A stretch of DNA of 15,869 nucleotides from Lentimicrobiaceae bacterium. GTDB taxonomy: Bacteria; Bacteroidota; Bacteroidia; Bacteroidales; WCHB1-69. Shown here one piece after another: positions 13,116-15,869 of this stretch. The position numbers and the translations under genes are program-made. The DNA lies in assembly GCA_009787485.1 (NCBI GenBank), contig WQWP01000050.1, positions 1 to 15,869 on the forward strand, written 5' to 3'. How positions within the stretch are numbered: position 1 is the first letter of the stretch; each line of letters opens with the position of its first letter. The notes under the pieces were generated by a model. That model was not told the DNA's origin, did not search any database, and was given only the letters and a program-made list of their open reading frames with translations.

Positions 13116-14297
13116 ATGAAAAGTATTAAACTTTTAACAGCCCTTTTAGCTCTGGGGCTTCTATTCGGAGCTTGTAAAAAAGAGGAAGAGAATGCGGATA
13201 AAGCAGGTTTTAATGGTGCAAAAGGCGCTATTGTATGGTACGGCGAAGTGGACAGAGCAGTAGCCGTTGACATTGATGCGGTACAATCTCATCGCCCAAA
13301 TGCGTCGGGTCCGAAAATTACCTCCAATGCACACAGCGCAGATTTCCCGGGAATCTATTTTATTTGGGATTCAAAACAAAAAGACAACGGGTATTTGAAA
13401 GTGGCAGGTTGGATATTCGACAAGTATGCTTCCTTTACGCTCACATCAAAAGAAGCGAACACGTTTTGGGATTTCTTCATTACGGTTCAACCTGAACAAG
13501 AAATGACCGATGATGGTTGCTATGTGTTCTTCATTCCAAGAGCCCAAAACAACAAAAATATCAATATGGTGTTTGTGAGTGAGTTTGAAGAAAATATTAC
13601 TGGTGGATTTCATGGTGAGCCTGTGGTAGTTAATTTAGGCTTTATTGGATACTATCTGTATGATGGTATAGTGATGAGCACTTCTATCCATTGGCAATAT
13701 CTCAATGAAGAGGGCGACTGTATTAATTGGGTTGCTGTTGACGCAGCTTATGACGATTGGGTTGCTCAAGGCGGCTTAGAACCGGATAGATCTTCTTGGC
13801 AAACAAGCGGATATGCTTCTTATACTTTTGAGGATTATGCTGAAAAATGTTATGGAGATTTTGCAACTGGACAAATTGAAGGGTATTATTATGCGTATTA
13901 TGTGGATCCGGGATACGTCATGACTACATCTGATGGCGATGATGGTTATGATTTTAGAGTTGAGGTTATAGCGAGACAACTTTTACCCACCTCGACAGCT
14001 GCTTGCCAATTAAAAATAACAGGCGATTTTCCATTTTTATTGGCTCCAACAGCCAGTATCCAATGGTCTGTTGTAGGAGGAGGATTCTGTACGCCAGGCC
14101 CAGTTTTTGAACGCTTTACACCGAGCGGTGAGCATGATTTCTATACGTTCGCTACCCCGGAATTTAATGCAGGTGGAGTCATTTCAAGTGGAAATGGTAT
14201 GATTAAAATTGAAATTGGTGGAACAACGTACACTTATAGTTTTGCACACCCCGCAAAAAATGTTTGGTATGATGTCGTATTAGAAAGTATTGAATAA
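13116..14297 (+). CDS. Surface-type lipoprotein of unknown function
   Basis: This 393-residue protein has a lipoprotein signal peptide with lipobox LFGAC; Cys20 would be lipidated. The residues after it are KKEEE, an acidic-rich run resembling the lipoprotein export signal that sends Bacteroidota lipoproteins to the cell surface. The mature protein is rich in aromatic residues and glycine, with beta-strand character (GIYFIWDSKQKDNGYLKVAGW; GYYLYDGIVMSTSIHWQYL; IEGYYYAYYVDPGYVM). Six further cysteines are scattered along it, and the C-terminal third (about 295-393) looks like a separate beta domain ending AKNVWYDVVLESIE. I recognise no family, catalytic motif or sorting domain. It stands alone between the regulator gene and a strong terminator, so it is probably a single-gene transcript. 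Surface location is inference from the +2 to +6 residues. Confidence 0.75.
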   Translation: MKSIKLLTALLALGLLFGACKKEEENADKAGFNGAKGAIVWYGEVDRAVAVDIDAVQSHRPNASGPKITSNAHSADFPGIYFIWDSKQKDNGYLKVAGWIFDKYASFTLTSKEANTFWDFFITVQPEQEMTDDGCYVFFIPRAQNNKNINMVFVSEFEENITGGFHGEPVVVNLGFIGYYLYDGIVMSTSIHWQYLNEEGDCINWVAVDAAYDDWVAQGGLEPDRSSWQTSGYASYTFEDYAEKCYGDFATGQIEGYYYAYYVDPGYVMTTSDGDDGYDFRVEVIARQLLPTSTAACQLKITGDFPFLLAPTASIQWSVVGGGFCTPGPVFERFTPSGEHDFYTFATPEFNAGGVISSGNGMIKIEIGGTTYTYSFAHPAKNVWYDVVLESIE

Positions 14298-14342
14298 TTG
14301 CTAATTTATCAATATCCTAACAGATAAACATAAGATGAAGAG

Positions 14343-14373
14343 AGGCTGCTCCGGAAGGGTGGCCTTTTTTTTT
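14343..14373 (+). terminator. Intrinsic terminator after the lipoprotein gene
   Basis: AGGCTGCTC (14343-14351) pairs with GGGTGGCCT (14357-14365) around loop CGGAA; six canonical pairs and three G-U pairs form a 9-bp stem. A run of nine T follows (14365-14373). It lies 46 nt after the lipoprotein stop codon. It is the clearest Rho-independent terminator in the window and separates the lipoprotein from the next gene. Confidence 0.85.
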
Positions 14374-14520
14374 GCATGTTTAAGATTCCTCGTTGCGCTC
14401 GAGCTTGTGTTAAAATTGAAAAATTGCCTGTTTTTTAATAAAAAATGCAAACTTCAAACAAAAAGTGCCTATTTCCCGTGTTTTTTAACATATTGATTAT
14501 TAGAAAAATAATTTATTAAA

Positions 14521-14553
14521 ATTGATTTTCGAACGATTATTTTTATATTTTCG
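14521..14553 (+). promoter_or_regulatory. Promoter of the heptad-repeat nuclease-like gene
   Basis: TATTTTCG (14546-14553) differs from TAnnTTTG at one position. ATTG (14521-14524) is a -33 candidate with a 21-nt spacer. Initiation near 14560 would leave a leader of about 25 nt before the ATG at 14584. The rest of the 210-nt gap after the terminator is AT-rich with no gene seen. Confidence 0.5.
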
Positions 14554-14583
14554 CCGCGTGAAATCTTATAAAAATATTATCGT

Positions 14584-15294
14584 ATGGAAAATCAAAATCA
14601 AATCACTTCTGCCCCAACTTTTGAAAGTGTGTGGGCAGCGCTTATGGAAGACAGAGCGTATTTGCATGAAACCGGCCACATGGTGCGAGAAACCGACCGT
14701 TTGATGAAAGAAACCGACCGCCGAATGAAAGAAACCGACCGTTTGATGAAAGACACCGACCGCCGAATGAAAGAAACCGACCGTTTGATGAAAGACACCG
14801 ACCGTCAGATGAAAGACACCGACCGCCGAATGAAAGAAACCGACCGTCAGATGAAAGCACTGCAAAAGGAATTGGGCGGCATCTCGAACAGCAACGGAGA
14901 AATGGCAGAAGCCTATTTCTACAACGCCCTTAGAAGAGACAAAACTTTTGTGAACGAGAAATTTGACAAGATACAAAAAAACAGGAGCATTAGAAACGGC
15001 ACTGTTGAAGCCGAATTTGATATTGTATTATTTAACGGTACAAGCGCTGCCATTATTGAGGTAAAATATACTGCCAACCGCAAAAACATTTCGGTAAGAG
15101 AAATGATTGCTAAAGTAGCGCCTTTTAAAATGTTGTATCCCGCATATAAGAATTGTAACATCTATTTGGGGGTCGCTGCTTTGTCGTTTAAAGGAGGCAT
15201 GGAAAAAAGGTTACACCGCAACGGTATCGCCACCATCCGTCAGGTGGGCAAAAAGATGGTGGTGTACGACAAGGAAGTGAAGGTGTTTTTTTGA
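14584..15294 (+). CDS. Heptad-repeat coiled-coil protein with PD-(D/E)XK nuclease-like domain
   Basis: This 236-residue protein has three parts. Residues 1-32 are a short helical head. Residues 33-95 are nine consecutive seven-residue units of the form (R/x)xMK(E/D)TD, seven of them essentially perfect (40-88): one Met per heptad at the presumed a position, Thr at d, the rest charged. Residues 100-236 form an alpha/beta domain with GEMAEAYF (E106, E109), EFDIVLFNG (D146) and IIEVKYT (E159, K161), the D...ExK arrangement of PD-(D/E)XK endonucleases. All core catalytic residues appear present. Relatives with variable numbers of ETDRQMK-type heptads are common in Bacteroidota and cyanobacteria (some labelled DUF3782), with unknown targets. 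The gene has its own promoter and no functional neighbour. Nuclease activity is inferred from the motif; no signal peptide is present, so it is cytoplasmic. Confidence 0.82.
   Translation: MENQNQITSAPTFESVWAALMEDRAYLHETGHMVRETDRLMKETDRRMKETDRLMKDTDRRMKETDRLMKDTDRQMKDTDRRMKETDRQMKALQKELGGISNSNGEMAEAYFYNALRRDKTFVNEKFDKIQKNRSIRNGTVEAEFDIVLFNGTSAAIIEVKYTANRKNISVREMIAKVAPFKMLYPAYKNCNIYLGVAALSFKGGMEKRLHRNGIATIRQVGKKMVVYDKEVKVFF
14701..14847 (+). repeat. 21-bp tandem repeat encoding the RxMK(E/D)TD heptads (7 copies)
   Basis: Seven 21-bp units occupy 14701-14847 and vary only at the first codon (TTG, CGA or CAG), at the GAA/GAC codon and at the last base. The first four form two 42-bp pairs in which TTG- and CGA-starting units alternate, suggesting duplication of a two-heptad block. 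Degenerate units flank the array on both sides (14680-14700 and from 14848). Copy-number change by slippage would keep the frame. Confidence 0.9.
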
Positions 15295-15357
15295 ATAAAG
15301 TTTAAATAAACATAAAATTTTGAAATTACACACAACCGGATATCCCTTCTATATATT

Positions 15358-15412
15358 TGTAATATTTTCGTAACAAAAAAGTGATAATCTTGTAACAGAA
15401 TTGCAATAAATT
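15358..15412 (+). promoter_or_regulatory. Pho-box-like array of 11-bp-spaced direct repeats before the phosphate transporter
   Basis: Five 7-mers stand at exact 11-bp intervals, each followed by four AT-rich bases: TGTAATA (15358), CGTAACA (15369), AGTGATA (15380), TGTAACA (15391), TGCAATA (15402). A sixth, TGCCATC (15413), keeps the phase. PhoB sites in Enterobacteria are TGTCATA-type 7-mers with 4-nt AT-rich spacers, hence the same 11-bp period. The array covers the expected -33 region and runs into the -7 box at 15407. With a phosphate transporter downstream, control by a PhoB-type response regulator is likely. Confidence 0.68.
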
Positions 15413-15414
15413 TG
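15407..15414 (+). promoter_or_regulatory. -7 box for the phosphate transporter gene
   Basis: TAAATTTG matches TAnnTTTG exactly; initiation near 15421 gives a leader of about 18 nt. No good -33 element lies 19-21 nt upstream, where the 11-bp repeats are instead, as expected for an activator-dependent promoter. A second exact match, TATATTTG at 15352-15359, overlaps the first repeat. Confidence 0.55.
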
Positions 15415-15438
15415 CCATCTAAAAATATGTAAAATTGT

Positions 15439-15869
15439 ATGGATAATTTGTACTTAATTATTGTTGTAATTTTAGTGATGCTTGCGGTATCCGATTTGGT
15501 GGTAGGCGTTGCAAATGATGCTGCTAACTTTTTAAACTCTGCGGTAGGCGCAAGGGTAGCGTCCCGATGGGTCATTCTTTCGGTCGCGGCGACAGGTATT
15601 TTGATAGGTACCTTTTTTGGCAGCGGCATGATGGAGATTGCAAAAAGCGGCGTCTTTCATCCTAATATGTTCCACTTTCACGATGTGATGATCTTATTTC
15701 TGGCGGTCTTGATTGCCGATGTGATCATATTGGATGTGTTTAATTCTTTGGGATTTCCCACCTCAACCACCGTATCGTTAGTGTTTGAACTTTTAGGCGC
15801 TGCGGTTGTGGTGGGCTTGTTTGTTATGTATAATGACCCGAATGCCACCTCTACTAATCTTTCCGACTA
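15439..15869 (+). CDS. PiT-family inorganic phosphate transporter, partial (right edge)
   Basis: An ATG at 15439 opens 143 codons that run off the window. The product is hydrophobic, with helices at about 4-22, 43-62, 82-101 and 111-131. GVANDAANFLNSAVGAR (23-39) is the PiT signature (GxNDxAN), and GFPTSTTVSLVFELLG (105-120) is the second conserved block, whose Thr/Ser residues line the phosphate site. PiT proteins import phosphate with H+ or Na+ across the inner membrane. The start is supported by the preceding -7 box and short leader. PiT carriers are often constitutive in Enterobacteria, so a Pho-type array here is notable. The missing part should hold the central loop and the second repeat. 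Confidence 0.9.
   Translation, partial: MDNLYLIIVVILVMLAVSDLVVGVANDAANFLNSAVGARVASRWVILSVAATGILIGTFFGSGMMEIAKSGVFHPNMFHFHDVMILFLAVLIADVIILDVFNSLGFPTSTTVSLVFELLGAAVVVGLFVMYNDPNATSTNLSD

Noticed and set aside
14566..14976. A 136-codon minus-strand frame, and two more, opposite the heptad repeat
   Set aside because: The 21-bp repeat lacks stops in several frames, so its antisense gives a repetitive FFHSAVG-type peptide. The sense strand has a promoter, good codon use and a recognisable domain.

Overview
The window looks like a chromosomal segment of a Gram-negative member of the Bacteroidota. The evidence is of three kinds. Several promoters fit the Bacteroidota -7 consensus TAnnTTTG, and the exact variant TATTTTTG occurs three times. 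Start codons lack clear Shine-Dalgarno sequences. The gene content is typical of the phylum: an ExbB-family channel, a fused PlsC/GNAT aminolipid synthase, a Kdo transferase, a CNNM/CBS protein, a YitT protein, a membrane-anchored AraC regulator and a surface-type lipoprotein. The genus cannot be told from the sequence.

Left half (1-8621), all on the minus strand. Read in the direction of transcription, a pseudopilin-like membrane protein, a short DUF3822-like protein, a probable outer-membrane barrel and the Kdo transferase waaA form a tight cluster driven by a promoter near 8671. A second promoter near 5368 serves a bifunctional lysophospholipid/aminolipid acyltransferase and rimM (1 nt gap). 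Next comes a decayed toxin-antitoxin locus (intact 59-aa antitoxin-like gene, then only the last third of a RelE/ParE-type toxin). It is followed by an HdrD/DsrK-like iron-sulfur protein, a tRNA-Ser(GGA), an ExbB-family proton channel and the start of a small membrane protein that runs off the left edge. Envelope biogenesis dominates: LPS core, membrane lipids, an outer-membrane protein and energy transduction to the outer membrane.

Right half (8752-15869), all on the plus strand. A CNNM/CBS transporter overlaps an M23/LysM peptidoglycan hydrolase. Two adjacent arrays of 7-bp tandem repeats then end 9 bases before the start of a YitT-family membrane protein. A transmembrane AraC-type regulator with an unusually small sensor follows, flanked by conspicuous inverted repeats. 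After it come an unrecognised surface-type lipoprotein closed by an intrinsic terminator, a protein joining a perfect seven-residue tandem repeat to a PD-(D/E)XK nuclease-like domain, and the start of a PiT-family phosphate transporter cut by the right edge.

The most informative non-coding signal is upstream of the phosphate transporter. Five, possibly six, direct repeats of a TGTAATA-like 7-mer lie at exact 11-bp spacing and run into the -7 box. This is the architecture of a PhoB (Pho box) site, extended beyond the usual two units. I did not find a clear multi-gene defence or secondary-metabolite system. The best candidates for something new are the Pho-type array, the heptad-repeat nuclease-like protein, the heptamer arrays abutting the YitT start, and the nested inverted repeats after the AraC gene.
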